Shown here in pieces: positions 7,907 to 19,217 of a stretch of DNA of 64,000 nucleotides. The stretch covers positions 1 to 64,000 of the forward strand of contig NZ_BMYQ01000006.1 of assembly GCF_014652355.1 (NCBI RefSeq), given 5' to 3'. The DNA comes from Gemmobacter lanyuensis. GTDB taxonomy: Bacteria; Pseudomonadota; Alphaproteobacteria; Rhodobacterales; Rhodobacteraceae. The notes under the pieces were generated by a model. The model was not told the origin of the DNA, searched no databases, and was given only the letters and a program-made list of their open reading frames with translations. The first letter of the stretch is position 1; every line of letters starts with the position of its first letter. The position numbers and the translations under genes were made by a program.

Positions 7907-8250
7907 CAGAACGGCAGCTTGAAATCCGGGGGCAGGCCAAGCCCTTCGGTCAGCTTTGCCATTTCCTGCTGCCCGCGCGCGGCGGCCTTGGCCTGCGCGT
8001 CTTTCAGCGCCGCCACGATCAGATCCTCGACCACTTCCTTTTCGGACGGGACGAGGATCGCGGGATCGATCTCCAGCCCGGTGATCTCGCCCTTGGCAGT
8101 ACAACGTGCCTTGACCAGCCCTGCGCCCGCCTCGCCGATCACCACGACCCGACCGAGGCTGTCCTGCAATTCTGCCATCCGGGTCTGCATTTCCTGCGCG
8201 GCTTTCATCATCTTGGCCATGTCGCCAAGCCCGCCCAAACCTTTCAGCAT
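7906..8250 (-). CDS. ybaB: YbaB/EbfC nucleoid-associated protein
   Basis: The 114-residue protein matches the YbaB family in length and sequence, with an N-terminal amphipathic helix ([19 protein letters not shown]), the [20 protein letters not shown] sheet and the [21 protein letters not shown] helix. It binds DNA as a dimer and often regulates or compacts DNA near replication and repair genes. It lies between dnaX (12-bp gap) and recR (1-base overlap) on the same strand and is surely co-transcribed. Confidence 0.95.
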   Translation of the reverse strand: MLKGLGGLGDMAKMMKAAQEMQTRMAELQDSLGRVVVIGEAGAGLVKARCTAKGEITGLEIDPAILVPSEKEVVEDLIVAALKDAQAKAAARGQQEMAKLTEGLGLPPDFKLPF

Positions 8251-8262
8251 CCTGTCGTCCTT

Positions 8263-10032
8263 TCAGTCTTCCTCGAAGGGGTCCCATTCATCCTCGACCT
8301 CGGGCAGGGCTGTTACGGCAGCCTCTTGCGCCATGGCCTCGGGCGTGCGGATTTCGGTGATCTTCGCCCCGGGAAATGCGGCCAGAACCGCCCGCACCAG
8401 CGGGTGTTCCAGTGCCTCGGCCTCGGCCTTCAGGCGTTCGGCATCACGGGCTTCGGCCACGGTGGGGGCACCCCCTGATCCCACGACCGAAACCCCCCAG
8501 CGGCTGCCCGTCCAGCCCTGGAGCCGTTGCGCCAGCTGCGCGGCCAGATCGCGGGGGGCCTGAGGGGTGGGTTCGAATTCGATCCGCCCCGGCGCATATT
8601 TCACCAGCCGCACATGGGCCTCAACCGCCAGCAGCAGCGCCATGTCGCGCTTTTCGCGGATCAGATCCAGCACGTGATCGAAGGTGGCATAGACCTTCAG
8701 CCGGTCTTCGGCCACGGCCAGCGCGGCGCCGCCGCTCATCGTCGGGGCCATCGCAGGACTGCGGGCCGGCGCCATCATCCGGGCGGGGGCATGGACCATG
8801 CCACCACCGCCACCGCCGCCCGCTGGCGCGCCACCGGCCCCGCCACCGCCCGGATGCACGGGCGGCGGCCCGGCCTGAAGGCGGCGCATCAGCGCCTCGG
8901 GGTCGGGCAGATCGGCGACATGCGTCAGACGGATGACCGCCATCTCCGCCGCCATCATGGCATTGGGGGCAAGGCTGACCTCTTCGATCGCCTTCAGCAG
9001 CATCTGCCACATCCGGGTCAGCACCCGCATCGGCAGCCGCCCGGCCATATCCAGCCCGCGCGCGCGTTCATCGGGCGGGGTGGTCGGGTCTTCGGCGGCC
9101 TCGGGCGTGATCTTGATGACCGAAATCCAATGGGTGATTTCCGCCAGATCGCGCAGCACGGCCATCGGGTCGGCGCCGTCCGAATATTGCGCCGCCAGTT
9201 CCGCCATGGCCGCCGGGGCGTCGCCCCGCATGATCATGTCGAAAAGATCGAGCGTCCGTCCCCGATCTGCCAGACCCAGCATCGCGCGAACCTGATCGGC
9301 GGTGGTTTCCCCCGCCCCATGCGCGATGGCCTGATCCATCAGGCTCATGGCGTCGCGGACCGATCCTTCGGCGGCGCGGGTGATCAGCGCCAGCGCCTCC
9401 GGCGAAAGATGCGCGCCTTCCTTGCCTGCAACCTTGGCCAGATGTTCCATCATCACCTCGGGCTCGATCCGCTTCAGATCGAACCGCTGGCAGCGCGACA
9501 AAACCGTCACCGGCACCTTACGGATTTCCGTGGTGGCAAAGATGAACTTCACATGGGCCGGCGGTTCCTCCAGCGTCTTGAGCAGCGCGTTGAACGCGCT
9601 GGTCGAGAGCATGTGAACCTCGTCGATGATGTAGATCTTGTAGCGCGCGCTGGCCGCCCGGTAATGCACGCTGTCGATGATTTCGCGGATGTCGCCCACA
9701 CCTGTGCGCGAGGCCGCGTCCATCTCCATCACGTCGACATGGCGGCCTTCGCTGATCGCGCGGCACTGGTCGCAGACCAGGCAGGGTTCGGTCGTGGCGC
9801 CGCCCGTGCCATCGGGGCCGATGCAGTTCAGCCCCTTGGCGATGATGCGGGCGGTGGTGGTCTTGCCCACACCGCGCACCCCGGTCATCACGAAGGCATG
9901 GGCGATCCGGTCGGCCGCAAAGGCGTTCTTCAGCGTCCGCACCATCGCCTCTTGCCCGATCAGATCGGCAAAGGTCTGCGGTCGGTATTTGCGGGCCAGA
10001 ACCTGATAGCCCTGCGCGTCGGTTTCGGACAT
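8263..10032 (-). CDS. dnaX: DNA polymerase III subunits gamma/tau
   Basis: The 589-residue clamp-loader ATPase shows Walker A ([12 protein letters not shown]), a zinc module with CLVCDQC, Walker B (IIDEVHML) and sensor I ([11 protein letters not shown]). A Pro/Gly-rich linker near residues 395-440 precedes the C-terminal domain. The C-terminus is acidic ([12 protein letters not shown]). The start at 10032 (MSETDAQG) is supported by GGAG 7 nt upstream; the open frame extends a further 52 codons that look noncoding. I saw no A-rich slippery heptamer of the E. coli type, so a programmed frameshift for gamma is not supported. First gene of the dnaX-ybaB-recR operon, divergent from the DUF3775 gene. 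Confidence 0.96.
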   Translation of the reverse strand: MSETDAQGYQVLARKYRPQTFADLIGQEAMVRTLKNAFAADRIAHAFVMTGVRGVGKTTTARIIAKGLNCIGPDGTGGATTEPCLVCDQCRAISEGRHVDVMEMDAASRTGVGDIREIIDSVHYRAASARYKIYIIDEVHMLSTSAFNALLKTLEEPPAHVKFIFATTEIRKVPVTVLSRCQRFDLKRIEPEVMMEHLAKVAGKEGAHLSPEALALITRAAEGSVRDAMSLMDQAIAHGAGETTADQVRAMLGLADRGRTLDLFDMIMRGDAPAAMAELAAQYSDGADPMAVLRDLAEITHWISVIKITPEAAEDPTTPPDERARGLDMAGRLPMRVLTRMWQMLLKAIEEVSLAPNAMMAAEMAVIRLTHVADLPDPEALMRRLQAGPPPVHPGGGGAGGAPAGGGGGGGMVHAPARMMAPARSPAMAPTMSGGAALAVAEDRLKVYATFDHVLDLIREKRDMALLLAVEAHVRLVKYAPGRIEFEPTPQAPRDLAAQLAQRLQGWTGSRWGVSVVGSGGAPTVAEARDAERLKAEAEALEHPLVRAVLAAFPGAKITEIRTPEAMAQEAAVTALPEVEDEWDPFEED

Positions 10033-10165
10033 TTGCGCTCCGATGGATGCTTCAGCGCCTAACCTATGCCGCCACCGCCCCAACGTCCAGTTATCCCGGT
10101 CCGCGACGTGACGCTGGACAGCGCCGCCGCAGAGGCGCACCATGGCTGTGGAACGGAGGTTTGCC

Positions 10166-10492
10166 ATGCTCGAGATCAGCCCAGCCAAGGTCGTTCACAT
10201 CATTTATCAGGCGCGCGAAGGCGATATGGCCGCCGCCGAATTGCACGCCTTCATCCGGGGGCTCAACGATGACGAACAGGCCCATCTGGTCGCGCTGGCC
10301 TGGGTGGGGCGCGGGGCCTTTGACGCTGCCGATTTCGCCGAGGCCGTCGAAACCGCCTATCAGGAACGGATGACGCCCACAGACGGCTATCTGATGGGGA
10401 TGCCCCATCTGGCCGAAAATCTGGAGGCGGGGCTTGAGGCGATGGGCGTCGATGTCTCTGCCGTCGAGGATGATTTCCTGCGCGATCACTAG
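10166..10492 (+). CDS. DUF3775 family protein
   Basis: A 108-residue, acidic, helical protein of the DUF3775 family, which is typical of alphaproteobacteria; function unknown. The segment LNDDEQAHLVALAWVGRG near residue 40 and the following FAEAVETAYQER helix are the family core. The start at 10166 is preferred over ATG 10142 because GGAGGT lies 5 nt upstream of it. No signal peptide or membrane segment. It is divergent from dnaX and followed by an intrinsic terminator, so it is probably monocistronic. Confidence 0.82.
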   Translation: MLEISPAKVVHIIYQAREGDMAAAELHAFIRGLNDDEQAHLVALAWVGRGAFDAADFAEAVETAYQERMTPTDGYLMGMPHLAENLEAGLEAMGVDVSAVEDDFLRDH

Positions 10493-10554
10493 GCTCTGCC
10501 CACCGGCCCGAATCGGGGTGGCTCGGAAGATCCGGCCAACCCTTTCTGCATGAC

Positions 10555-10585
10555 AGCCGCCCCGTCTGCCGGGCGGCTTTTGTGT
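10555..10585 (+). terminator. Intrinsic terminator
   Basis: AGCCGCCC (10555-10562) pairs with GGGCGGCT (10571-10578) across an 8-nt loop, followed by a T-rich TTTGTGTTCT. It separates the DUF3775 gene from the GntR transcription unit. Confidence 0.75.
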
Positions 10586-10617
10586 TCTCTTCACACGGGC
10601 TTGACGGGCGACGAAAA

Positions 10618-10634
10618 GAATACCAAAAGTATTC
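10618..10634. promoter_or_regulatory. Candidate GntR operator
   Basis: GAATAC-CAAAA-GTATTC is a perfect 6-bp inverted repeat with a 5-bp spacer, ending 15 bp before the GntR start at 10650. A TTGACG hexamer at 10601-10606 may be the -35 element, so the repeat falls in the core promoter or initiation region. This fits autoregulation by the adjacent FCD-type GntR protein; not proven. Confidence 0.55.
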
Positions 10635-10649
10635 CAAACGGAGGCGCCG

Positions 10650-11372
10650 ATGAAATCCCCCACAGATCTGCCCGCAGACAGCACGCAGGACCGCCGTCAT
10701 GCCCTGGTTCAGGCGTTGCGGCGCCGGATCCTGACGATGCAGATCGCCCCCGGCGCTGTGCTGGATGAATATGCCCTGGCCGATGAATTCGGCCTGTCGC
10801 GCCCCCCCGTGCGCGAGGTCATGCGTCAGATGGCTGGCGAAGGCTATATCGAGCTGGAGCCGAACCGCCCGGCCCGGGCCGCCGCCATGGGGCATCAATC
10901 CCTGCGCGATTTCTTTCTTTTCGCGCCACTGGTCTTTGTGGCCAGCACCCGCCTTGCTGCCGAACGCCACAGCCGGGCCGAGCTTGACGGGCTGAAAGAG
11001 ATCCAGCGTCAGTTTCGCGCGGCCATCGCGGCCGGGGATGTCGAAGCGCGGGTCTTTGAAAACGACCGCTTCCATCTCAGGATCGGTGAGATGGCCCATA
11101 ATGCCTATGTCCTGCCTAGCCTGCGCCGCTGCCAGATTGACCATGCCCGCATTGCGATGACCTTTTATGCCGATCACGGCACAGCGCAGTCGCCGCGCCG
11201 GATGATGGAACGGGACGAAGCCGCCCAGCAGCATGACGAGATCATTGACGCCATTGCCGCGCGCGACCCTGATACCGCCGAAGCCCTGGTGCGCGCGCAT
11301 CTGGAACTCTCGCGCCGCAATATGGCGAGCTATGCCGCTCCGGCCAGCATGAACCTGCGTATCGTCTCCTGA
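10650..11372 (+). CDS. GntR-family (FCD subfamily) transcriptional regulator
   Basis: The 240-residue protein has an N-terminal winged helix-turn-helix (residues about 15-80, with DEYALADEFGLSRPPVREVMRQM) and a C-terminal FCD ligand-binding domain with DRFHLRIGEMAHN and later His residues that could bind metal. FCD regulators usually sense the substrate of neighbouring catabolic genes. Here those are a DapA-like enzyme and an FAD oxidoreductase 75 bp downstream. GGAG sits 7 nt before the ATG, and a perfect inverted repeat in the upstream region is a likely operator. Confidence 0.88.
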   Translation: MKSPTDLPADSTQDRRHALVQALRRRILTMQIAPGAVLDEYALADEFGLSRPPVREVMRQMAGEGYIELEPNRPARAAAMGHQSLRDFFLFAPLVFVASTRLAAERHSRAELDGLKEIQRQFRAAIAAGDVEARVFENDRFHLRIGEMAHNAYVLPSLRRCQIDHARIAMTFYADHGTAQSPRRMMERDEAAQQHDEIIDAIAARDPDTAEALVRAHLELSRRNMASYAAPASMNLRIVS

Positions 11373-11447
11373 TCTGCAGCGCCGCGCCTGCCCACCCCTG
11401 AACACCGGGTTGCCCCCGGCCACCCGCCCGCCCTTACAGGAGAACCC

Positions 11448-12338
11448 ATGTCCAGTTTTGCCTTTTCCGGCCTGAATCTTGCGCTGGCCACCCCCTTTGA
11501 TGATGCGGGCCGGGTCGATTTCCCTCGGTTAGAAGCGAATATCGAACGCTACCTTGACGCAGGCATTCGCGGGTTCGTCCTGTCCTCGGGGACCGGGATG
11601 CATGTCTACATGTCGCCAGAGGAAGCGCAGGCCGTCATTGCCCGGGGCGCCAAGGTCATCAACGGTCGCGCGCGGGTCATTGCCCAGACCTCTGCCCTGA
11701 TGGCGGAAGATGTGGTTGCGCGCACCAGGCGGGCTGCAGACGCCGGGGCTGACGGGGTGATGGTGCTGCCGCCGTTCTTTGAGGGCCCGACCGATGACGA
11801 TGGTATCGTGGATTTCTACGCCGAGGTCGCTGGCGCGGGGCTACCGGTGATCGGGTATAACGTGCCCCATGCTGTCGGGGTCGAAATTACCCCCGCGTTG
11901 TTTCAACGTCTGGCACAGATCCCCGGGTTTGCGTCGGTCAAGGATTCGTCGGGCGATCTTGCGGCACAGGCGGCACTGATCCGCACGGGTCTGCCGGTGA
12001 TGAACGGGGCAGATCCCCTTGTGCCCTATGCGCTCTTGGCCGGGGCGTCGGGGCTGATCTGGGGCGGGGCGAATTTTGCCCCCAGGACTTGCCTTGCCGT
12101 GGTGAAGGCGGCGGGTGAAGGCCGGTGGGCCGATGCGCGGCGGATCTGGGCCGATCTTGAACCGGTCATGTCGCTGATCTGGGAGGGGAATTATGTCCAG
12201 ACCGTCTATGCCGCGGCGGCCCTGACCGGCTATGCCGCCGGGACGCCGCGCAAACCTTTGCGGGCGCTGGCGGCCGACCGTATCGCGGCGCTGCACGCCG
12301 CCCTTGGCCCGTTGCGAGAGATCGAGGCCGCCCTCTGA
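11448..12338 (+). CDS. DapA-like (dihydrodipicolinate synthase family) aldolase/deaminase
   Basis: The 296-residue TIM-barrel protein has the Schiff-base Lys165 (SVKDSSGD) and the conserved Tyr137 (GYNVPHAVG). The pocket motif reads SSGTGM instead of the GTTGE of true DapA, so it is not lysine biosynthetic. Relatives include deaminases of hydroxyproline breakdown and sugar-acid aldolases. The FAD amine oxidoreductase overlapping its stop (TGATG) suggests a two-step route: oxidation of a cyclic or secondary amine or amino acid, then cleavage or deamination. The exact substrate cannot be read from the sequence. Part of the GntR-controlled unit. Confidence 0.83.
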   Translation: MSSFAFSGLNLALATPFDDAGRVDFPRLEANIERYLDAGIRGFVLSSGTGMHVYMSPEEAQAVIARGAKVINGRARVIAQTSALMAEDVVARTRRAADAGADGVMVLPPFFEGPTDDDGIVDFYAEVAGAGLPVIGYNVPHAVGVEITPALFQRLAQIPGFASVKDSSGDLAAQAALIRTGLPVMNGADPLVPYALLAGASGLIWGGANFAPRTCLAVVKAAGEGRWADARRIWADLEPVMSLIWEGNYVQTVYAAAALTGYAAGTPRKPLRALAADRIAALHAALGPLREIEAAL

Positions 12339-13675
12339 TGGCGCCTGTGCTGACGGCGCGCGCCTTCCCTCGCCACCCCGGCGTTTCGGGCTGGGTTGCA
12401 ATGCTGTCGCCCCGCGTTCCCGCGCAGGCGTTGGACGGGCGTCAGACCGCCGATGTCGTGGTGATTGGCGCAGGCTTTGCCGGGCTTGCCGCCGCCCGCC
12501 GCATGTTCCAGCTGGACCCATCCCTGCGCATTCTGATGCTTGAGGCGGGACAGGTGGGCGAAGGTCCCGCAGGCCGCAATTCGGGCTTCATCATCGACCT
12601 CCCCCATGAGGTGTCTGCCGACAGTCTGGGCAGTGATCAGGCGGATCATGCGCGGCGTGATATTTTTAATAACCGCACGGCCTTGGCGCTTGTGCAGGAC
12701 ATGGCCGAGGAACAGGGCTGGGGGACCGAGATCTTCAATCCGTGCGGGCGATATTCGATCGCGCGGGGGGCGAAGGGGGATCATCACCTTCAGGAATATG
12801 CCGCGCAGTTGACCGCCCTAGGGGAAGCGCATCGCCTTTTGTCTTCTGCCGAGACCGCAGCCCTGACGGGGAGTTCGGCTTTCAGCGCCGCCCTTTACAC
12901 GCCCGGAACGGCCCTGATCCAACCGGCCGCCTTTGTGCGCGCCTGCGCGGATGCCCTGCAGGCCCGCCGCCTGCGCCTGCATGAACAAAGCCCGGTGCGG
13001 CGGATCACCCGGCAGGGTGCAGGCTGGCAGGTCGAAACGGCGCAGGGCCAGGTGGCCACGGGCCGGGTGGTTCTGGCCGTGAACGGACACGCCCAAAGCT
13101 TTGGTCTGCTGCCCGGTCGTCTGATGCATGTCTTTACTTATGCCTCACTGACGCGGCCCTTCGATCCGCGGCGGCTGGGCGGAGCCCGGGATTGGGCCGC
13201 AACCCCGGCCCTGCCGATGGGCACCACGCTGCGCCGGATCGCGGGGGCGGATGGTGACCGGCTGCTGGTCCGCTCGCGCTACAGCTACAACCCTGGCTTG
13301 ACAGTGGGCGAAGGGGCTTTGCGACGCGCGGGGCAGCTGCATGATCGCAAGCTGGCCAGCCGCTTTCCGGCTTTGGCGGGGGTGGGGATGGACCATCGCT
13401 GGGGCGGGGCCATGGCGTTGACCTGGAACAGCGTCCCTGTGGTGGAAGAGGTGGAGCCCGGTCTTTGGCTGGCCGCAGGGTGCAACGGCGTGGGGGCCAC
13501 CAATGCGACCGCAAATGGCATTGTTGCGGGTGAGCGCGCCTTGGGTGTGCTGTCTGCGTTGGGGCGCGATTACGCCGCCGCCCCGCCGCCGAAGCGCATC
13601 CCGCCCGAACCTTTCGCGACAATCGGTGGCAAAGTGGCGCTGGGCTGGAAGGAATGGCGCGCGGGGGATGAATGA
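12338..13675 (+). CDS. FAD-dependent oxidoreductase (DAO family)
   Basis: A 445-residue glycine-oxidase/D-amino-acid-dehydrogenase-like flavoprotein. The FAD fold begins at residue 40 with VVIGAGFAGLAAARR, followed by the second signature GPAGRNSGFIIDLPHE. The C-terminal GCNGVGATNATANG closes the flavin site. The ~35 residues before the Rossmann strand are typical of the puuB/ordL-like branch. The start shares its A with the DapA-like stop, so the two are translationally coupled. Likely oxidises an amino acid or secondary amine whose product is handled by the DapA-like enzyme. It converges on thiF with a 16-bp gap. Confidence 0.85.
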   Translation: MAPVLTARAFPRHPGVSGWVAMLSPRVPAQALDGRQTADVVVIGAGFAGLAAARRMFQLDPSLRILMLEAGQVGEGPAGRNSGFIIDLPHEVSADSLGSDQADHARRDIFNNRTALALVQDMAEEQGWGTEIFNPCGRYSIARGAKGDHHLQEYAAQLTALGEAHRLLSSAETAALTGSSAFSAALYTPGTALIQPAAFVRACADALQARRLRLHEQSPVRRITRQGAGWQVETAQGQVATGRVVLAVNGHAQSFGLLPGRLMHVFTYASLTRPFDPRRLGGARDWAATPALPMGTTLRRIAGADGDRLLVRSRYSYNPGLTVGEGALRRAGQLHDRKLASRFPALAGVGMDHRWGGAMALTWNSVPVVEEVEPGLWLAAGCNGVGATNATANGIVAGERALGVLSALGRDYAAAPPPKRIPPEPFATIGGKVALGWKEWRAGDE

Positions 13676-13691
13676 CCCGCAGAAGGCGCGG

Positions 13692-14660
13692 TTATTCATC
13701 CCCCAGCGCCACAAGAGCAAGGTCGCGGTGCCCCAGCCCGGCCAGATGCCGCGCCGCGCGCCAGGCCCGCAACCCGCTGCGGCAGCACAGCACGATGCGG
13801 CCGGGGGGCAGCGGTGGCCAGGTTGCCGCATCATCGGCCTGCAGGCGCTGGGCGCCGGGGGTGACGGGTGTCGGCGCCTCGGCCGGGCCGCGCAGATCGA
13901 TCACCTGATCCTGCGCTGTCAGGTCGGTGCGGGCGATGAAGGGCAGGGCCGTCGCGGGTTCCGGCGCGCCGTCAAAGCGAAAGCCCCCCAACCGCAGCCC
14001 CGCCAGATCGACCGTCAGCACCTGACCCAGCGGTGAGGGGGTCAGCTCCAGCAGCACCGAGAGCGCCATCTGTGCCTGCAGTGCCCCCAGCGTCGCCACC
14101 ACCGGACCCAGCACCCCGGCGCTGGCACAGGTCGCCGCGCGCTGGGGCAAATCGGGAAAGACCGCGCGCAGGCTGGGCGCCCCACCGCAGAATCCGCCGA
14201 CATAGCCCGTCATCCCCAGGGCCGAGGCGCTGATCAGCGGCATGCCCTGCCGCTGACAGTGATCCGACAGGATATAGCTTGCGGCAAAGCTGTCGGCGGC
14301 ATCGATCACCAGATCGCAGCCCGCCAGCGCCGCTGGCGCCAGCGCGGGGTCAAGCCAGCGATCCCAGACCTCGATCTTCGGATCGGGGTTCAGCGCGGAA
14401 AGGCGCGCGGTGGCGCTGGCGGCCTTGGGCTGGCCCAGATCCGCCATGGAAAACAGCGTCTGGCGGTGCAGGTTGCTTTCGCTGACGCGGTCGGCATCGA
14501 CGATCCGCAGATGCCCCACCCCGGCGCCGGCCAGCGCGGGCAGGACGGTGGCGCCCAGCCCCCCGGCCCCGACTACCAGCACCCGCGCCGCGGCCAGCCG
14601 CGCCTGCCCGGCATCGCCCACCTGTGGCAACACCCGCTGCCGGGCGTAACGGTCGGTCAT
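13692..14660 (-). CDS. thiF: ThiF-type sulfur-carrier adenylyltransferase with C-terminal rhodanese-like part
   Basis: A 322-residue E1-like enzyme with the nucleotide-binding GAGGLGATVLPALAGAGVG segment near residue 31 and the RQTLF motif (Arg in SNLHRQTLFS). It adenylates the C-terminal Gly of ThiS before sulfur transfer. After about residue 245 a short rhodanese-like region (VIDLRGPAE ... VLCCRSGLRAWRAA) may supply the sulfur; CCRSGLRA resembles a rhodanese active-site loop. The zinc CxxC pairs of MoeB are not evident. It is the last gene of thiCOSGEF, overlapping thiE by ATGA. A MoeB function cannot be excluded, but context favours ThiF. Confidence 0.9.
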   Translation of the reverse strand: MTDRYARQRVLPQVGDAGQARLAAARVLVVGAGGLGATVLPALAGAGVGHLRIVDADRVSESNLHRQTLFSMADLGQPKAASATARLSALNPDPKIEVWDRWLDPALAPAALAGCDLVIDAADSFAASYILSDHCQRQGMPLISASALGMTGYVGGFCGGAPSLRAVFPDLPQRAATCASAGVLGPVVATLGALQAQMALSVLLELTPSPLGQVLTVDLAGLRLGGFRFDGAPEPATALPFIARTDLTAQDQVIDLRGPAEAPTPVTPGAQRLQADDAATWPPLPPGRIVLCCRSGLRAWRAARHLAGLGHRDLALVALGDE

Positions 14661-15253
14661 GGCTGCCTCGTCGCTGCGATCCAGTCGCGGCTGCGTTGGG
14701 CGGGGTCGGGGGCGGTGACGATATCGGTCACTACGGCGGCGCTGTCGGCCCCGGCGGCAAAGACCCCCGGCAGCCGGTCGATCGTCAGCCCGCCGATGGC
14801 GACCAGCGGGCGGGCTCCGATCGCGCGTTTCCAGTCGGCCACCCGGTCAAGCCCCTGCGGCGCCCAGGGCATTTGTTTGAGCAGCGTGGGATAGACCGGC
14901 CCCAGCGCAATATAGGCCGGGTCGAAGGACAGGGCGCGCTCGCGCTCGGCCTCATCATGGGTGGACAGGCCAAAGCGGATGCCCGCACGGCGCAAGGCAG
15001 GGATATCGGCGGTCTCCAGATCCTCTTGCCCCAGATGCACGAAATCGGCCTGCAGGTCGATGGCAGCCTGCCAATGGTCATTCACCACCAGTTGCGCGCC
15101 ATGGGTGGTGCAAACCTGCTGCGCGCGGCGGATCTGCGCGCGGGTATCATCTTCCGTCGCGTCCTTAAGGCGCAGTTGCACCAGTCGCACGCCAAGCGGC
15201 ACAAGCCGTTCGATCCAGTCCGCATCGGGGACAATCAGGTAGAAACGGTCCAT
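14657..15253 (-). CDS. thiE: Thiamine-phosphate synthase
   Basis: The 198-residue TIM-barrel enzyme couples HMP diphosphate with thiazole phosphate to give thiamine phosphate. Characteristic segments are VRLVQLRLKDAT, LVVNDHWQAAIDLQADFVHLGQEDL, ALGPVYPT and VAIGGLT. ATG 15253 is chosen over GTG 15256 because it shares its A with the thiG stop (TGATG). The VQLRLKD segment is a variant of the usual QLR-K-K motif. Its stop overlaps the thiF start. Confidence 0.93.
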   Translation of the reverse strand: MDRFYLIVPDADWIERLVPLGVRLVQLRLKDATEDDTRAQIRRAQQVCTTHGAQLVVNDHWQAAIDLQADFVHLGQEDLETADIPALRRAGIRFGLSTHDEAERERALSFDPAYIALGPVYPTLLKQMPWAPQGLDRVADWKRAIGARPLVAIGGLTIDRLPGVFAAGADSAAVVTDIVTAPDPAQRSRDWIAATRQP

Positions 15254-16014
15254 CACAGCAGCTCCGCCATGCCAAAGATCGGGGTTGAGGGGGCGGCCAT
15301 GTCGCGCCGGGGCATCAGCCCCGCCTCATGCGCCAACCGCCCCGCCTGCACCGCAAGCCCGAAGGCCCGCGCCATGGCGACGGGATCGGCGGCCTTGGCC
15401 ACGGCGGTGTTCAGCAGCACGGCGTCAAAGCCCATCTCCATCGCCGCCGCTGCCTGTGAAGGGGCGCCGATCCCCGCATCGATCACCAGCGGCACACCTG
15501 CGAAATGCGCCCGCATCGACCGCAGCCCTTCGGGGTTGCGCAGCCCCTGACCTGATCCGATCGGGGCGCCCCAGGGCATCAGCACCTCGCACCCGGCCTC
15601 AAGCAGGCGTTCGCCCAGGATCAAATCCTCGGTCGTATAGGGAAAGACCTTGAACCCCTCGGCGCAAAGGACGCGCGCCGCCTCGACCAGCGCGAAGGGA
15701 TCGGGTTGCAGGGTGTCGGCATGGCCGATGACCTCAAGCTTGATCCAGTCGGTGCCGAACAGCTCTCGTGCCATGCGGGCGGTGGTGATCGCCTCCTGCG
15801 CGGAATGGCAGCCGGCGGTATTGGGCAGCAGGTGACAGCCCGCCTGCGCGATCAGATCGCGGAAGCCGCCGCCGCCCGGCCCTTCGCGCCGCAGCGAGAC
15901 GGTGATGACCGCGGTGCCCGAGGTCCGGATCGCCTCGGCCAGCACGGCGGGTGAGGGGTATTGCGCCGTCCCGAGCAGCAGGCGCGAGGCGATTTCGGTG
16001 CCATAGAGCCGCAT
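15253..16014 (-). CDS. thiG: Thiazole synthase
   Basis: The 254-residue ThiG forms an imine with deoxyxylulose 5-phosphate through Lys92 (WIKLEVIGH) and condenses it with ThiS thiocarboxylate and dehydroglycine. GLRNPEGLR and [30 protein letters not shown] are family hallmarks (only parts quoted). ATG 16014 (MRLYGTEI) gives the normal length; the longer open frame runs into thiS. It lies 4 bp downstream of thiS and overlaps thiE by one base. Confidence 0.95.
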   Translation of the reverse strand: MRLYGTEIASRLLLGTAQYPSPAVLAEAIRTSGTAVITVSLRREGPGGGGFRDLIAQAGCHLLPNTAGCHSAQEAITTARMARELFGTDWIKLEVIGHADTLQPDPFALVEAARVLCAEGFKVFPYTTEDLILGERLLEAGCEVLMPWGAPIGSGQGLRNPEGLRSMRAHFAGVPLVIDAGIGAPSQAAAAMEMGFDAVLLNTAVAKAADPVAMARAFGLAVQAGRLAHEAGLMPRRDMAAPSTPIFGMAELL

Positions 16015-16018
16015 CGCC

Positions 16019-16216
16019 TCAGCCCCCCTGCATCGGGGCCAGAACCTCGACCTTGGCGCCCTCCGACAGGGGGGTGGCGCCACGCAGGCCAAGGGGAACG
16101 AAATGGCCGTTCAGGGCGGTGGCGACGCAGGCGGCCTCATACCCCAGTTCGTCGATCAGGTCGGACAGGGTGGTGGCGCGCAGCTCTTGCGGGGTGCCGT
16201 TCACTTCAAGACGCAA
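16019..16216 (-). CDS. thiS: Sulfur carrier protein ThiS (TTG start)
   Basis: A 65-residue ubiquitin-fold sulfur carrier ending in the required Gly-Gly (APMQGG). Translation most likely starts at TTG 16216 ([12 protein letters not shown]), because AGGAGG lies 6 nt upstream and the resulting length is right for the family. No ATG exists near this point. The first codons overlap the last 11 bases of thiO. It is adenylated by ThiF and donates sulfur to ThiG. Confidence 0.92.
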   Translation of the reverse strand: MRLEVNGTPQELRATTLSDLIDELGYEAACVATALNGHFVPLGLRGATPLSEGAKVEVLAPMQGG

Positions 16217-17149
16217 GGGGAACCTCCTGAAACAGGGTTTGGGCCAGCCGCTCGGCCAGCGCGGGCGCCATGAGATAGCCGTGACGGTAAAGGCCATTGA
16301 TGAAGATCCGGTCGCCCTGATGCACAATGCGGGGGATATTGTCGGCAAAGGCCGGGCGCAGCCCCGCGCCGGTTTCGATCAGCGCGGCCTCGGCCAGCGC
16401 GGGATGCAGGGCATAGGCGGCAGAGAGCAGCTCCATCACCGAACGGGCGGTGATGGGCCCGTCCTGATCCGTCTCGATCATGGTGGCGCCGACCATGAAC
16501 AGGCCCGGACCGCGCGGCACGATATAGCAGGGAAAGCGCGGATGCAGTAGCCGCACCGGGCGGTGCAGGTGGAACCCGTCGCAGCGCAGCAGCAGCATTT
16601 CGCCCCGCACGGCCCGCAGGCCCGCCAGTTCGCCCCGCGCCGACAGGCCGCGACAGTCGATCACCTGTCCGCGCGGGCGGGCATCGGTGCCGAAATGCAG
16701 CTCGGCCCCCAGGGTAAGCAGCCGGTCGCGCAGCGCCTGCAGCGCGGCGCGCGGGTCAAGATGCGCCTCATCGGCGAAGAACAACCCCCGCGCAAAGCGC
16801 CCCGCCAGATCGGGTTCCAGCACGCCGGGATCGACGGGCGCATGGCCCTGCGTTGCGCGCGCAAAACGCCCGAGTTCCGCCTGATCGCGCGGCGGCGCCA
16901 CGACCAGCGTGCCGTGGGTCAGCACGCCGGGCACGCGGGCAGCCCACCAGTCGCGGGCGGCTTGGCCTGCGACTACAACTTCTTGTGGTGCGGCCTCGCC
17001 TTCGCAAAAGGGGGCGAGCATCCCGCCCGCGTACCAGGACGCCCCGGTGGGGTCGGGGCTGGGGTCGATCACCTCGACCCGCGCCCCTCGTTCGGCCAGC
17101 GCTGTGGCGGCGCAAAGCCCCGCCACCCCGGCCCCGAGGACCGAAAACA

Positions 17150-17150
<1 letters not shown>
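16206..17150 (-). CDS. thiO: Glycine oxidase ThiO
   Basis: A 314-residue DAO-family flavoprotein starting directly with the FAD motif (MFSVLGAGVAGLCAATALAE). It has GASWYAGGMLAPFCE and the C-terminal GLYRHGYLMAPALAE segment of ThiO. It oxidises glycine to the iminoacetate needed by ThiG, the oxygen-dependent alternative to ThiH. ATG 17150 shares its A with the thiC stop (TGATG); earlier in-frame codons lie within thiC. Confidence 0.93.
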
Positions 17151-19180
<2,030 letters not shown>

Positions 19181-19188
19181 GTGGCGGC

Positions 19189-19217
19189 AAGATGGCGCAG
19201 GGGGACGGGGCTGTCAA
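19189..19217 (-). promoter_or_regulatory. Promoter of the thi operon
   Basis: On the minus strand a consensus -35 TTGACA (19212-19217) is followed after 17 bp by CATCTT (19189-19194). Transcription would start near 19182, right at the 5' end of the TPP aptamer, which supports the call. Confidence 0.65.

Noticed and set aside
8263-10032. Programmed frameshift in dnaX for a gamma subunit
   Set aside because: No A-rich slippery heptamer with downstream stem of the E. coli type was seen.
10033-10165. SRP (4.5S) RNA near dnaX, as found in some bacteria
   Set aside because: The conserved GGAAGGAAGCAGCC-type tetraloop region is absent here and elsewhere in the window.
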